DNA from: Siphonodentalium dalli
Taxonomy: Eukaryota > Mollusca > Scaphopoda > Gadilida > Siphonodentaliidae
DNA length: 64,000 nt
Reading direction: 5' to 3'
NCBI GenBank assembly: GCA_032622095.1
Contig: CP136061.1
Coordinates: 58,731,301-58,795,300, forward strand
The translations under genes and the position numbers were made by a program. This document shows, in pieces, positions 30,250 to 42,429 of this stretch (position 1 is the first letter of the stretch; each line of letters begins with the position of its first letter). Under the pieces are notes generated by a model. That model searched no databases. It saw nothing but the letters and a program-made list of their open reading frames with translations, and was not told the DNA's origin.

Positions 30250-31290
30250 GATGGAATTGTGGCTAAAAATAGATATCTGCGGGATTCCGCCTTATCATTG
30301 CTTCAGTCAATGGGGGTATATTGGTGAAGATTGTTGTGTCACTTTAATCATAGTTTTAGAAGGGAAATTTTGGGAACAGCTTTCTCAGCAAATAAACAAA
30401 TTAAGTGAAAATGAAGAGTACAAAAAGTATATGATCTGAACCTGTAAGATGGTGGAATGGCAATTTAATTGAGTTCATTACTGCTTCAAGCATTTCAACA
30501 TTATGTTAGGTGTGTGTTGAAAAATGGCGAACATCCATTTTGCAAGAATTAATATAAATCTTTGGACTGAGATGAGTTTTAGCCTCATTTTTAGGTCACA
30601 AGTCCATTGCCAAATTTCCAGATTACCAGCTACATGTACATGTATCTCTAACACTGTGGTCTATTATTGGTGATTGCTCCCAGCTTGAGTGGACTGACCT
30701 GAATGCCAACATTGGATTAGTTCCTTGATGTAACAATTCATGGTAATGGCTTACACAATTTTCTTACACACACCTAACATAATGTTGAGATTCTTTAAGC
30801 AGTATTGAACTCAATTAAGGATACAGAATTCACAAACCAAATTACGGAAGAAGATGGATAACTCTAAAATCAAGTGGCTTTGGCTGTTAGATATTTGACA
30901 ATCCGGCCATATTTCATCGAACAAAATGTTGATAAATAACACGTTTTGGGCATTTTTATTTCTATAGTTGACTGTACATGAAGTAAAAATAGCATTATTT
31001 TTGGGCAATTAATCGATTCTGATAACTGAAACGGCATTTTTTTTTTAATTTGTACAAGTTGGAATCTGATGATATGGGGACCATCGAATCGGATTGAGTA
31101 CCTTTAAATTACCATTCCACCCTTTTACTAGTTCAGATAATGTACTTTATATAGCAGTTATTCATTTCCACCAATTGCTGTATATTTGCTGTTCCCAAAA
31201 TTTACCTTCTAAAACTATGATTAAAGTCATCATTTCATCATTTGACATTGTATTGTTATACAATATGGTTGAGGTGGTCTTCACATAGTA
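30250..31290. repeat. Foldback-like inverted repeat of about 1 kb
   Basis: ACTTTAATCATAGTTTTAGA and AGGGAAATTTTGGGAACAG near 30341-30380 are mirrored at 31185-31228. The block containing AACATTATGTTAGGTGTGTG near 30498 is mirrored near 30763-30790. No coding content is recognised. Confidence 0.65.
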
Positions 31291-31320
31291 CAGATTCCTT
31301 TATGTGGTGTACTAGCTTAA

Positions 31321-31695
31321 AGTGATGTGAAACACTCAGATAGGGTGACTAAATAAAAATGTAGAATAATCTTGCTCAAAGTAGTTATTTTGCTAATATA
31401 AATCCAAATTTACAACACACACCGTCATTCTTATACATCAATTAAATTCAATGACTCTCGGTGGCGAAATCATTTGCGTTCGTTTATCGCTGTTTGTTGC
31501 GTCCCGAATCGAGATGTAAATATTTACAATTACGCGTTGTTCAGGCGATGTTTTCTATTGAGTGGTGTGGTAACTGTGGTTGATTTCATTGAGATCATCG
31601 GCGATGTTAGTAGAATTTCACATCCCCCCAGTTGGTACAGTGCCTGAGTACTAACTTATCACTTTACTGCACCCGAACAAGTCCATAATATGTCT
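31321..31695. mobile_element. TTAA-flanked MITE, AGTGATGTGAAACAC family, copy B, with a paralogous empty site nearby
   Basis: TTAA at 31317-31320 and 31696-31699. The left flank (ATAGTACAGATTCCTTTATG...CTAGC) and right flank (CAATTAAATAGTTTTCTGTG) are joined without the MITE at 31719-31789: ...TGTAGC-TTAA-CAATTAAGTAGTTTTCTGTG. That duplicate proves both the element boundaries and the 4-bp TTAA target duplication. Confidence 0.93.
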
Positions 31696-31789
31696 TTAAC
31701 AATTAAATAGTTTTCTGTGTCATAGTATAGATTCCTTCATGTGGCGTACTACCGTACATTGTAGCTTAACAATTAAGTAGTTTTCTGTG

Positions 31790-32084
31790 AAGGTCCATCT
31801 CAACTTTCCAACTCATGACATAGCTCAGGCATGGAAACACCTTAACTAATTTGCTAACTACAAAAATATGTATACACACAAGCCCTCTACATGGGAAATT
31901 CAAAAAAAAAATGGCTGATTACATGCTATATTCCAGATTCTGTTTGGCGGTTTGTCATTGTTCCACATATCCCATCCCATTTCGCAAAAAACATGATTAC
32001 ATTTCAACCCATTTCAGACCCCATACAGCTGCATTTGTCCCGACTTCCTGCTATTACTGTTAACTGTTGTGTACCATACTTACC
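31790..32084. other. Intergenic, nothing recognised
   Basis: Two overlapping 70-codon frames lack motifs. This region would hold any intron of the THAP pseudogene at 32085-32301. Confidence 0.35.
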
Positions 32085-32301
32085 TTTGAACAGACGTATG
32101 TAGTTTTTTAAATTCTGTTACATGGTAAAGTAGAGTGCTGCTATTAATTAGTTTCATCCAACGTAAACAACGCTCATTATTAGTTTTTGGCTTTGGAAAT
32201 GGCCAAAAGGCCACTGTTGGTGTTCCACTCGAATCAAACTCTAATCTTTCTGGATAACGGTTGTCAGTGTGACTATTTGGATAAGCGCACCTTTTAGGCA
32301 T
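32085..32301 (-). pseudogene. THAP-type first exon (copy 3), degenerate
   Basis: The frame starts MPKRCAYPNSHTDNRY and keeps VAFWPFPKPKTNNERCLRW, the THAP core with the conserved Pro and Trp. Two defects are visible. The second zinc Cys is replaced by Ser (C-A-Y-P-N-S). A one-base shift late in the exon moves the closing Y-V-C-S-K into another frame. The donor after it, AAG|GTAAGT, is still a perfect consensus. It is probably a decayed relative of the copies at 5.7 and 14.6 kb. A sequencing or assembly error could explain the shift but not the lost ligand. Confidence 0.65.
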
Positions 32302-33790
32302 GCTGAAAAACCATGAATAACATCAAGTCGCTGCACTAAAGAAATTACTTTCCTTAGCAGCTTGGGCTTGGTTGTATTCAATGACTATTGATGATGTTGT
32401 AGCAACCACTCTTCCATGCAGAAAAAGCTACAATAGAAGCAAAGCAACCTGAAAAAAAGAACGCCAGGTCCAGGGGGGGGGGGGGGGTCTGCAAAAAAAA
32501 TTATGTATATAGGGCCGTGGTGTTAGGGTGGTCCAGAGGCTGAAAAAAATGGGCTTGTAATTTTTTTCCAAAATGGGGTTTTTTCAAACAATTTACAAGT
32601 ACTGACCATGTAATGTTGTTTGTAAGCATGTTAATACCATGCTTGTTGGTATAGGGCTATATAGGCAGCTATAGTGACTCTTTAGCCTCAGATTTAGCAA
32701 CATTCTTGGTTTCACAGGATCCCGGCCCACTTCACAGTGGACCACCATAATAGCGTTCAGGAAACTTATGATCAACGGAAGAAATATTTAGTAACAAAAT
32801 TAATATATTACCCAGTTGTATTACCTGAATAAAAGTAATAAAACAAAAAAACTATCACAAATTTGATACTACATTGTGAATACTGAAATGATGACTAGAT
32901 ATCATTAACCTGATTGTTTATTGACATGAAATTGAAAAGGGTATCTCATAAATTTCTAATGTCTGAAATACTGTCTTGTTCTGGCAGACTGGCATGTAAT
33001 CAAATTCATTCCTTCTGGTTATTTCTCATCTTGAATGATTGCAAAATATGACAACAGACTCTTGAGTTATAATGCAAAATGTTTGTACGGATGCACGGAC
33101 GGCTCGAGACGTCAACTATATACCTGCCGACTAATATCGGGGGGTATAATAACCATATACATGTATCTATGTGTATACCTATCCAAAAACAATTCCCCTC
33201 CCCCACCCCGGTGGATAAGACTAAAGAGTTCTTTGGTCATGCACAAATAATTGTGGAACCCCTGACCTGTTTACCACTATTTACCCTGGCCAGTGTTCTC
33301 TGTCAGACACAACACACTCGATATATGAAGGTTATAATGGGGTCTAGGGAGATGTGTGACATATAGTGTAACTACACAATGCTTTATTATTGTTGTTGGC
33401 TACTGAAAACACCAGGAAACTCCTGGAAATACATTTTTTTCGTTTTTCTGATCTGTGTTTAACAATTAAGCATGTTATTGCTTGAGTCTTAATGGTACAC
33501 AGCAAGAGTTTGCCCCAAAAAAGGATAGTGGAATGTGATTGAAAGGCAGTTATTGAAGAACGGCTAAAAAAAAACTCTGAAATTTTGATAAAAACATGAG
33601 AAAGGGGAGTGGGGTTTTTTTTTGCACAAATGGGGTGGTGGATCCATCGGGTTCGGAAAAAACACTTTTAGGGCACTATATGTACAACTTTTTCCCAGAC
33701 CCCCCCCCCCCCCCCTGCCAGGTCAGGTTAAAAGCATGAATATTTTTTTCTATAATGTGGTTGGTCTTGGCTAGATATTAATTAAAAGGA
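32302..33790. other. Intergenic with poly-G/C tracts
   Basis: A G run of about 14 bp lies near 32474-32487 and a C run of about 16 bp near 33699-33714. Frames near 33006-33366 overlap on both strands and have no domains. Nothing else is recognised. Confidence 0.4.
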
Positions 33791-33799
33791 TGCATGGCC

Positions 33800-34450
33800 A
33801 CTATGGGAGGCCATTTTCGCATTTATTAAATAATTGGTCTTAAGCATAATTAATTGAGTTGTGCTTAAGCACAATTGATTTGATTTTTTTCTATATATTC
33901 ACAATTAAAAAGTCTATAAATTCAATTGCACTTAGGTGCAATTATTGAGTATCACAAAAAAATTCTTATTTTTTTTTGAAACAACTGAAATTGGTGTAGG
34001 GTTCTCTATTCTGAAGGTTCACTATTCCGAAGGTTCTCTATTCCGAATGTTCACTATTCCGAAAGTCTTCTATCTATTCTGGGCATATTTATCCAGAAAT
34101 TCATACAAATTTACATGTCCCCCCCAGCAAAAAAAAACACATTTTTATATTGTGCACAATTAAAAACTCTATAAATTCAATTGCGCTTAGCCTTAGGTGC
34201 AATTATTGAGTATCACAAACAAATTCTTTTAAATTCTTATAGAATAATCTGCATTCAGTATAACTATCGGGTGACATTTACTAGTATATGATATTATTTT
34301 AGAAACAACAGAAATTGGTGTATGGTTCTCTATTTTGAAGGTTCTTTATTCTGAAGGTTCTCTATTCAGAATATTCGCTATTCCAAAGGTCTTCTATCTA
34401 TTCTGGGCTTATTTATCCAGAAATGCATACAAATTTACATGTCCCCTCAA
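33800..34450. repeat. CTTAAG-family end followed by a tandemly duplicated block with a TATTCCGAAGGTTC minisatellite
   Basis: CACTATGGGAGGCCATTTTC near 33808 is the end motif of the CTTAAG family. Two copies of a roughly 270-310-bp block follow, near 33895-34140 and 34155-34445. Each holds TCTATAAATTCAATTG, a run of (C/T)TATTC(C/T)GAAGGTT 15-mers, and ATACAAATTTACATGTCCCC. The 15-mer repeat is the one found at 51848 and 53155. Confidence 0.7.
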
Positions 34451-34899
34451 CAAACAAAAAAACACAAATGGAATTGAATATACTATTACACTCACATAGT
34501 ACATTAATACACCCAATTCTAATTTCCAAATTCTTCCAGATTTTGGTTATTAATATCAGGAAACAGAATGGAAACATGGTGACTGTATGACTGAAACAAA
34601 ATAAGGGATAAAGTTCTGTCTTTGGAAGAAATATCAAATGTCAATAGTTACGTCAGCCCACACATGAGTCATAAACGCTAATACATCCATACTAAGATGG
34701 CATATGTTTGTAACGCACACCATCGAGGAGGAAAGGTCCTAGTTTAATAGAATAATAAAAGGCCGCTCGGCCACAGTGTCCCCCGAACCGGTGGCTTCAT
34801 TTGGAGCGGAGGCTTTGTAGAAGTATACTATATGGATAAGACACTTGTGCATTGTCTCATTACTGTCATGCATACAAATAACCAAATCTTAAAAAAAAC

Positions 34900-35830
34900 T
34901 CTTAAAGTCAAAATATAACCTCAAATTGGCACAAAATGAAGAAAATTACAAGAAAAATTGAACTTTCTAAGTCGAAAAGCCCATAACTCCATGAACTCTG
35001 AGCAAAATCATCGGTTCAAACTGAAATTCGTCGAACTTGATCTGTCTTTTGTGCTAGTAAACCTACATATACCAAATTTAATTTCATTCAGTACACATTT
35101 ACTAAAGTTTTCATCCGGAAACCTCAAATTGGCAAAAATTCTAAGTCAAAAAGGGACATCAACCTGGTGAAAATTGGCGGGCGGAACCCGAATTCGAACT
35201 TGACCTGTGTTTTGCTGGGAGAAAGAGACATACCATATTTGATTTAAATCTGATTAACTTTACTAAAGTTATCATCCGGACACCAACTTTTGGGGTTTTA
35301 TATGTCCGGTCGGCGGACAAAAAAGGGCCATAACTCTCGCAAAAATTATCGGATTAAACCGAAATTCAAACTTGAGCTGTATTTTGATATAAGTAATCCA
35401 CAAAAAAACGTGTTTTGCATATAATCAATCCAAAATCAAGTTATCATCCGGAAACCAAAAAAAAGAAGTAATTGAATTTTCTATGTCGAAAAAGGGGCAT
35501 AACTCTGCCAAAAATGGTCGGGCAGAACCCAAGTTCGAACTTGACCTGTGTTTTGCTGGGAGAAAGTAATATACCAAATTTGGTTTGAATCCGATTAACT
35601 CTACTAAAGTTATCATCCGGAAACCAACTTTCAGGGGTTTTCCAAGTCAAAAAAGGGGTCATCACTCTGGTGAAAATTGGCGGACGGAACCAGAATTCGA
35701 ACTTGACCTGTCTTTTCTGCTAGTAAACCCACATACCAAATTTAATTTAATTTGGTTCACTCTAACTAAAGTTATCATCCGGAAACCTCGGACGCACGGA
35801 CGGACGCACGCACAGACGTGCTGATTATAA
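34900..35830 (+). repeat. Tandem array of about 150-160-bp units, AAGTTATCATCCGGAAACC family
   Basis: Five diverged units share GGCCATAACTCT, AAAATTGGCGGACGGAACC, GAATTCGAACTTGACCTGT, TTTTGCTGGGAGAAA, ACATACCAAATTT and TAAAGTTATCATCCGGAAAC. The array closes with CGGACGCACGGACGGACGCA. This closing style is common in invertebrate intergenic repeats. Frames across it are repeat artefacts. Confidence 0.75.
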
Positions 35831-36209
35831 TAGTCCTCCGAACCCGTTGGGCCTTAAAAAAAAAGACGTGTAGTATATTATGTATGTGTCTCACTTGAAT
35901 TTTATAAAATAGCCTATTATATGAATTAGAGTGATAATGGTAAGTCTCATTTCAAGCAGGATAAGCATAATCCATGGAACCAAAAAATATCTGACAATAA
36001 CTTATAAGCATTTCCAATCCATACATATATAAAAATTTCCAAAGTTATGCTTGAGAAACTTGATCAAATTGACCTCTCAGTAAAATTCAAAATTCTGACT
36101 CAAGTGCCCTAGATTAGCTCTAAATGCAATGGATTTTCAAAAAAATTCCAGGGGAAGAACCCCCACCATCAGCAGGGGGTCACCCCTCCCAAACCTTCCT
36201 CCACTCAGG

Positions 36210-36295
36210 CCTTCAGGTTATGCCTTTGGCATATCATTGCCCAAAAACAGGTGTCCCCAAAAAATACCTAGATCCTTCACTGAATGCGGAGGAGA
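36210..36295 (+). repeat. Fragment of the hAT MITE family
   Basis: GGTTATGCCTTTGGCATATC and CAAAAACAGGTGTCCCCAAA match the right part of the MITEs at 11773-12301 and 49942-50456. The terminal CCCTGGATCC is degraded to ACCTAGATCC. Confidence 0.65.
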
Positions 36296-36529
36296 AGGTG
36301 GGGTTGTGAAGCCATCATTAAGAGATCGGTTCAAGACGCTTACTCCAATATGTGACAGTGCAGTGGTGCTGGACTGACTCCAATTGTAGACTAGTATATA
36401 TGTACCGGTAAATATTGAAGCATATGCAAGATTGAATTGGAGTTTCTAGTTCCTCTGTCATTTGGGTTAACCCTGATTGGGGCTAAGAAGTGCATAGTTT
36501 GGGTTATTGACAAGTATTATACAGTTATT

Positions 36530-37270
36530 TTTAAAGATACTGAAAAAAAAAAGTTAACAAAAAAAACAACCAACTTTGGTTCAGATCAAATAATCCAAAA
36601 TGGAGTTATCGGTCGAAAACCAAAAATGTTAACGGACGGACTGACGGCCGGACAGACGGACGGACAGACTGATAACATAATACAACCTTTTTTCAAAAAT
36701 GGCGTATAAAAATCAAACAAAAAGCACAAACACAATATACAATACAAATATACAGAAGTCTGTGGGGGTCACCTAATCGCATTTCGACGGTCAAATTATA
36801 AATCGAAAAAGGGCTGTAACTCATGTAAAAATAATTGGACGGAACCCATATTCGAACTTGGCCTGTATCTTTAGCTGGGAAATACACATACCAACTTTGG
36901 TTCAGATCAAATAATCCAAACTGGAGTTATCGGTCGGAAACCAAAAATGTTAACAGACGGTCAAATTCTAAATCGAAAAAGGGCTGTAACTCATGTAAAA
37001 ATAATTGGACGGAACCCATATTCGAACTTGGCCTGTATCTTTAGCTGGGAAATACACATACCAACTTTGGTTCAGATCAAATAATCCAAACTGGAGTTAT
37101 CGATCGGAAACCAAAAATGTTAACGGACGGACTGACGGCCGGACAGACGGACGGACAGACTGATAACATAATACAACCTTTTTTCAAAAATGGCGTATAA
37201 AAATCAAACAAAAAGCACAAATACAATATACAATACAAATATACAGAAGTCTGTGGGGGTCACCCAATCG
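36530..37270 (+). repeat. Second array of the same style, with a large internal duplication
   Basis: Units share AAAAAGGGCTGTAACTCATG, TAATTGGACGGAACCCATAT, TCGAACTTGGCCTGTATCTT and GGAGTTATCGGTCGGAAACC. The tail GACGGACTGACGGCCGGACA with GACGG repeats, followed by CAACCTTTTTTCAAAAATGG, occurs at about 36632-36700 and again at 37120-37190. The two tail regions are nearly identical, so this duplication is recent. Confidence 0.75.
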
Positions 37271-37622
37271 CATTTCGATTCGCCCTATGGACATAATCGA
37301 GCCCAATACTGCTGATACACACTGATTCTGTATTGATAATCTATATCTATATAACGTTTAAACACGCTGACCTTATATTACCTTTACTCACTGCATCCCA
37401 ATTCCAAAATGTTATATTTGGAGGATTTACTTTGTGAAATACATACGGTACAACCCCCAGCCCTACCCAACAAACTTGTCATCTCAGGATTTTTTTTTCT
37501 TTCAGAAACAGTGGTTGTTGTTCACATGCGGTGGGTGTTATTCTGCCCTTAAAATTTTAAAGATCATGTTTTTGTGAAAAGATCGGCAACTATAGTAATA
37601 CTAGTATAAATTATAGACATAC
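37271..37622. other. Intergenic; would contain the start of THAP copy 4 intron 1
   Basis: No exon with the expected His-Phe start was identified on the minus strand. Nothing else is recognised. Confidence 0.35.
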
Positions 37623-37832
37623 CTTCGAACACACGTATCTGTTCTTTGATGCCGGTTTGTATAACAACTCCAGATTTAGCTGATCGTGTGGTCGTCCACA
37701 ACATGTTATCCATCGCAAACACTTCTCAATGTCAACTTTCGGCTTTGCAAATGGAATAAAAGTCACTCCGATACATCTATCAGGGTAACGATTATCGGTG
37801 TTACACCTCCCATGGCTGCACTTTTTCACCAT
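37623..37832 (-). CDS. THAP-type zinc-finger protein, first coding exon (copy 4)
   Basis: The exon has 70 codons, starting MVKKCSHGRCNTDNRY. THAP features: C-x4-C at residues 5 and 10, FIPFAKPKVDIEKCLRW with the conserved Pro and Trp, and terminal Y-V-C-S-K. It ends in phase 0 at AAG|GTATGT. It is more diverged from copies 1 and 2 than they are from each other, and its upstream region is not shared. The missing zinc His should start exon 2, which was not found. It is either a member of a local THAP gene family or a transposase remnant. Confidence 0.7.
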
Positions 37833-38209
37833 TTTATGAAAATCCGACTCAGCTTTGAAATATTCTGGAGCACATCGAACAAATTATCCAATTGAACTGA
37901 TAACAAAACAAACGAGATCTCTCGCCGGGCATCGAAATTAATCACCAAACCAGGAATAAATGACAACATTTTCTGATTGGATGATAAGGTGATGCACGGA
38001 TACTTTGTATGAAATTTAATAGTCTTGCTAATTACACAAAAAATTATGTTTAATCCGAACAAACATCTGCCGATATTACTGTTGCTACGCTAGTAAACAA
38101 ACATTGATGTCTTACCGGAAATCACACTAGGCTCTCAGTGAATAGATGCCGTTATCTGATTGGATCATGCCGATATCTGCCGATATCTGCCGAAGCGTCA
38201 ATTAATGAA
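37833..38209. other. Intergenic upstream of THAP copy 4
   Basis: This would hold the promoter of copy 4. No TATA or CCAAT box was identified confidently. A 10-bp direct repeat, CGATATCTGC, occurs near 38170-38190. Confidence 0.35.
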
Positions 38210-38412
38210 TTATACAATTTTGCAATAAATATATTTTTGAGAATTTTTTTCTGGAATTATATCAAATTTGATTGAGAATCAATACAAAATTATAAAATAA
38301 ATGCACCAACATTATAATAATGGAACAAGTTCCAAGCAGACCTGCCAGATAAATACCTGTTGTTTCCAATCCCACATAAAATCACACTCAGAAGTGTGTG
38401 CAACTCGGTACT
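38210..38412. mobile_element. Truncated GAGTTGCACATAC-type MITE
   Basis: TTTTGCAATAAATATATTTT, GACCTGCCAGATAAATACCT and the right end AGTGTGTGCAACTC match 22310-22528. The left end is absent. Confidence 0.7.
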
Positions 38413-38481
38413 AGTACTACTAGTAACTCCCCATTCAAAATTGGTCACTTGACACTCCCCTTAACTTGGCTTAAGCCTTAA

Positions 38482-39071
38482 AGGGGTACTGTACGCCATT
38501 TTCATTAAATTTCCGGTGACAACAACGATCTAATATCGATAATATATAGAAACATAAGTAATTTGAGTCGAAGATGTATTCTGTAAACGCTCAGGTTAAT
38601 AGGCTATCTTAAAATTTACTAATTTAAAAGTTAATAATTTGATATAAATTGAATTTATGACTGGAGCCATAAAATGGCGTCAATTAAATTACGAATTACC
38701 GTAATCAAAAATAGTAATTGAGGGATACTGGATTTTTAAACCGATCGCACACACGATTGCTTAAAATATTATGATGATACGGGGAGAACACTCAAGCCAC
38801 TCACTGACTAGCGACGATACAATAACTTAAATGATTATATGGGACTAGTATGCATATAATAATTAATATAACTTTTATTTTATTCATTTGGTTGAAAACT
38901 TTACAAAAATTACTCGACAACGACAATTTGTATTTTTGCATTCCGGTAAATTTGTCATCCGTAACATGACTTCGTACTCAACAGAGTTTCAAATACTGGA
39001 AAAATTGTTACCTTATTCTCAGACTCGGAGACTATAGAAACCAACAACAACATGTGGCGTACAGTACCCCT
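38482..39071. mobile_element. TTAA-flanked MITE, AGGGGTACTGTAC family, copy B
   Basis: TTAA at 38478-38481 and 39072-39075. Ends AGGGGTACTGTACGCCATTT and GGCGTACAGTACCCCT. It aligns throughout with copy C at 58250-58842 and inverted with copy A at 7158-7749. Confidence 0.9.
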
Positions 39072-39075
39072 TTAA

Positions 39076-40447
39076 ATTAAAGTTTACTTTAAGCAGTGTT
39101 AAGGCTTAATTATTAAATATGAATGACAAATACAAATCAGTCACCTGCAAATTCAAGGACTACGGCTACGTGTCTTTAAAATTAAACTCTCCAGATAACA
39201 ACTTGCATTATGCACAACTTGTCATCTCGTTCTGAGATAATGAAATTGTATTTTGTATAGACTGTTCTGCCAGCAAATCGCTGTGTTCATTAATATATTC
39301 ACGAAGGTCACGGTCACATATTCTACACAGGGGAGATAATCTTGTCTGAGATTCATTCGGACGTATAACTATAGAGTTATCTCTCCTGCATCACCACGAG
39401 ATGTCGGAGCTTTCTCTCTTTTTCCCTTTTTTTTTTCACCGTCAGGTCCAGCAATGGCACATGGCGATCCACGGTGGAGGCGGTGAGTTCTGATTGGCAA
39501 GATAATGGTCGAATTTCTGCGCGCTGAGGTTTATACATTTTCTGAATGTGAAACTTGATTTTAAAACAAATGTCGATTAATTAGGAAATATTAAAATATT
39601 GGAATTATATCACTCCCATTTCTGAGAATGGCATGCCCACATTAATAGGCCAAAAAAAAAGGTTAGGTATGTAGGAAAATCTTGTTTTGATTATTTTATT
39701 TTGTTATATTTGTGTATATTTTACCATCAAATTATCGGATTCAGTGGTTTGATAATATGGCAGGCTATAATAATTGTTCTTTGTTTTATGGAATTAGTAT
39801 GTTGAACAATAAACAGCACGTATATAAGCCTACCTTCTTTTTCTTCTTCTTATATTGATCTAACCGCTCTCGTAGAGCAACCACACTATACAAAAGTGTG
39901 TACACAGTTAATCATTAAATGTTAAATAAACACAACCATAAAATCTTCTCTGATGGACCCAAGTATCGCAAATGTATTGTAAAATATAGCCTAGAATAAG
40001 ACATTACATCCCACTCTCTTAGTGTCTGTTAAATATTCTGTCAGTATTTGATATCTCGAGAGGCATGTGTGCGGGATTGGGGCTGGTCAAAACTAAGATG
40101 TGATAGGTGTTTAGGCGTGTGCTAACTACTACAATATATATGATATCCTGAAAGTTATAATATACCAAATGCAAACTACCAAATGCTCAAAACCAATAAC
40201 GTGTTAAAGATGGATTATCATATAACAATTTTGAAACAGTTTCGCAGGTATAAAATATTAAATATGAATTGAAGACCTCTGTCGGAAACGCTTCTATCAA
40301 TTCATATTTATTTTATTTCGAATATTTATTATAAAATGAGATGATAAAATTGGACCGTTATTCTAATTTTACAACAGACCATTCTCAGGCTGGTGATACC
40401 ATATATCGATAGAGATCAGTAGGGTGTCCCCATAGCTACAAATCGAA
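39076..40447. other. Intergenic, nothing recognised
   Basis: No domain-bearing frame or matched repeat. A pyrimidine tract lies near 39415-39438. Confidence 0.4.
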
Positions 40448-40455
40448 CGTCAAAT

Positions 40456-41692
40456 TAGGCTCCTGCGAATATTCGATTCGAAAGTAAAATTCGATTCGAA
40501 TTCGATTCGAAATTTCCATCTCGAAATTTCGAACATACACTGACAAAAAAGTAGTAGGATGTTTACGGACAGGTAAACACGTCGATCTTAGCTGTTTCTG
40601 TGCCATATTATTCCCAAAAGTTATGAATATATGCAGCTTATAATTCTTATTGTACATCGCGAAAGTTCGCATGATATTAAGTATATGTATAGCCAGTAAT
40701 TAGACACAATAGGACGACTAAATGCATCTGAATTCGAGCTTTGAACATGGTAGCCAAAAGCTAGGAGATCGACGATGGACCGACGGAGAATGTAAATTAT
40801 AATAACGATGAAACTTAGCAACGTTGTCATTTTACTATTTCAGTTTAATTTCCAAACAGGGGCGGCAGGAAGATGGCCTATTTGGCCATGCCGCTCCTGT
40901 ACAATATAATCATGTTTATTTCTGAATGTTTCATTGTCAGCATTATGTTTGTAATTATTGTGCAAAAACAATAAAAAAAACCTCTATCATTATCCACCGT
41001 CTATACGTCTCAGATTCCGCGTTATGTAATGTCGCTGAGAATGCAAACAACACGTGTTTCCGGCGTCGAAAAGTGCACGTGTGCGGTGTTTTCGTTTGAA
41101 GTTGACTTTCAGTGTTGGAGCGTTCCTTGAAACTTGACAATTTGACGTCCGTTATTCATGTTTATTTTAAACATGATACAAGCTGCATGCAACATGGTAT
41201 ATAAATCGCAAGCGTCTGGGACAACCACCCATCTAAGCATCCAGCACTACATAAACAGGATACCCTGCAACTGTTGTTGCATCTTCAAGTTTATAACAAC
41301 AGGTGTTTCCCAGTGCCGATTTGCAACTGTGCATGTACATGCAAACTCTAAAAATTGCGCGTGATTTTAATTCCGATAATCCCTTTCGTGGTTATATATT
41401 TAATCGTCGTGACGACGCATGGACGTTTTAATGTTTGTTTTTCTCTCGACAATTCTCAATTGAAGATAATAGTATCAGGAACGATCGGTTGATCGCTACA
41501 TAAGTTATGATGGAACGTCATGGAAGTTCATAGAACGTTTCACAAATCGTCTAATAATTGACATTAAATGCCTAATTGAGAATGCAACACACAGGTATGA
41601 TTCGATTCGATATTCGATTCAATATTCGATTCGATTTCGTCGGCTCGATTCGATATTCGATTCGATCAAAATCTCCAATTCGTAGGACCCTA
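40456..41692. mobile_element. hAT-superfamily transposon, second copy, inverted relative to the first
   Basis: An 8-bp duplication, CGTCAAAT, lies at 40448-40455 and 41693-41700. Ends are TAGGCTCCTGCGAATATTCG and CCAATTCGTAGGACCCTA, with runs of ATTCGATTCGA inside each. Interior segments correspond to 829-2230 in reverse. The element is 1237 bp against 1402 bp, with internal deletions. One removes the C-x2-C part of the BED finger. Confidence 0.9.
41158..41364 (+). pseudogene. Deleted BED-finger fragment of the hAT transposase
   Basis: The frame contains YKSQASGTTTHLSIQHYINR, matching the fragment at 1146-1406. The preceding segment with the two zinc cysteines is missing, so this copy cannot form the finger. 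Confidence 0.5.
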
Positions 41693-42048
41693 CGTCAAAT
41701 GTACCAGATTGATAGTTTGTATTGTTTTATTCCCTATAGTTATGAGCGATAGTGAGTCTAATTATAGTATCAGGAACGATCGGTTGATCGCCACATAAGT
41801 TATGATGGAACGTCATGGAAGTTCATAGAACGTTTCACAAATCGTCTAATAATTGACATTAAATGCCTAATTGAGAATGCAACACACAGGTACGATTCGA
41901 TTCGATATTCGATTCAATATTCGATTCGATTTCGTCGGCTCGATTCGATCAAAATCTCCAATTCGCAGGACCCTACGTCAAATGTACCAGATTGATAGTT
42001 TGTATTGTTTTATTCCCTATAGTTATGAGCGATAGTGAGTCTAATAAA
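41469..42048. repeat. Tandem duplication of about 295 bp spanning the hAT right end and its flank
   Basis: ATAGTATCAGGAACGATCGG starts at 41469 and again at 41764. Both units run through the hAT terminal region, the end AGGACCCTA, the target duplication CGTCAAAT and 50 bp of flank ending AGCGATAGTGAGTCTAAT. Unit 2 lacks about 12 bp of the ATTCGATTCGAT run. The duplication therefore happened after insertion and copied the end plus host flank. Confidence 0.9.
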
Positions 42049-42050
42049 CG

Positions 42051-42425
42051 TTTATCTGTGACAAAATTACACAATAAACTTTCTGGTCTCTGCAAACACT
42101 TAACCACTATTGTTCGTTAGCTAAACAACCGCACGTTTTAGACCAGAAAATATTCGAAATATAGTCAATATTAAGCGATAGAATCATTTCCGGACAGGGG
42201 TCATCGCTTCATATCTAATATTTTATACCCCGGTAACTATATATCAAATGTTTACAAAGAGATAGACCATCTTTAAATCGATTTATTTGACGCAAGTACG
42301 GTACTCACTCTAAACGGATATGACTCATTCGAGCTGCCAAAATTTGTCTACGTAATTTGGAAGGAGTATATGATAGATCGACAAATGAGCCTGAAATCAG
42401 TTCCAAGAAGCTCAATCAGCGATAT
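42051..42425. other. Intergenic, nothing recognised
   Basis: No supported feature. Confidence 0.4.
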
Positions 42426-42429
42426 TCGG

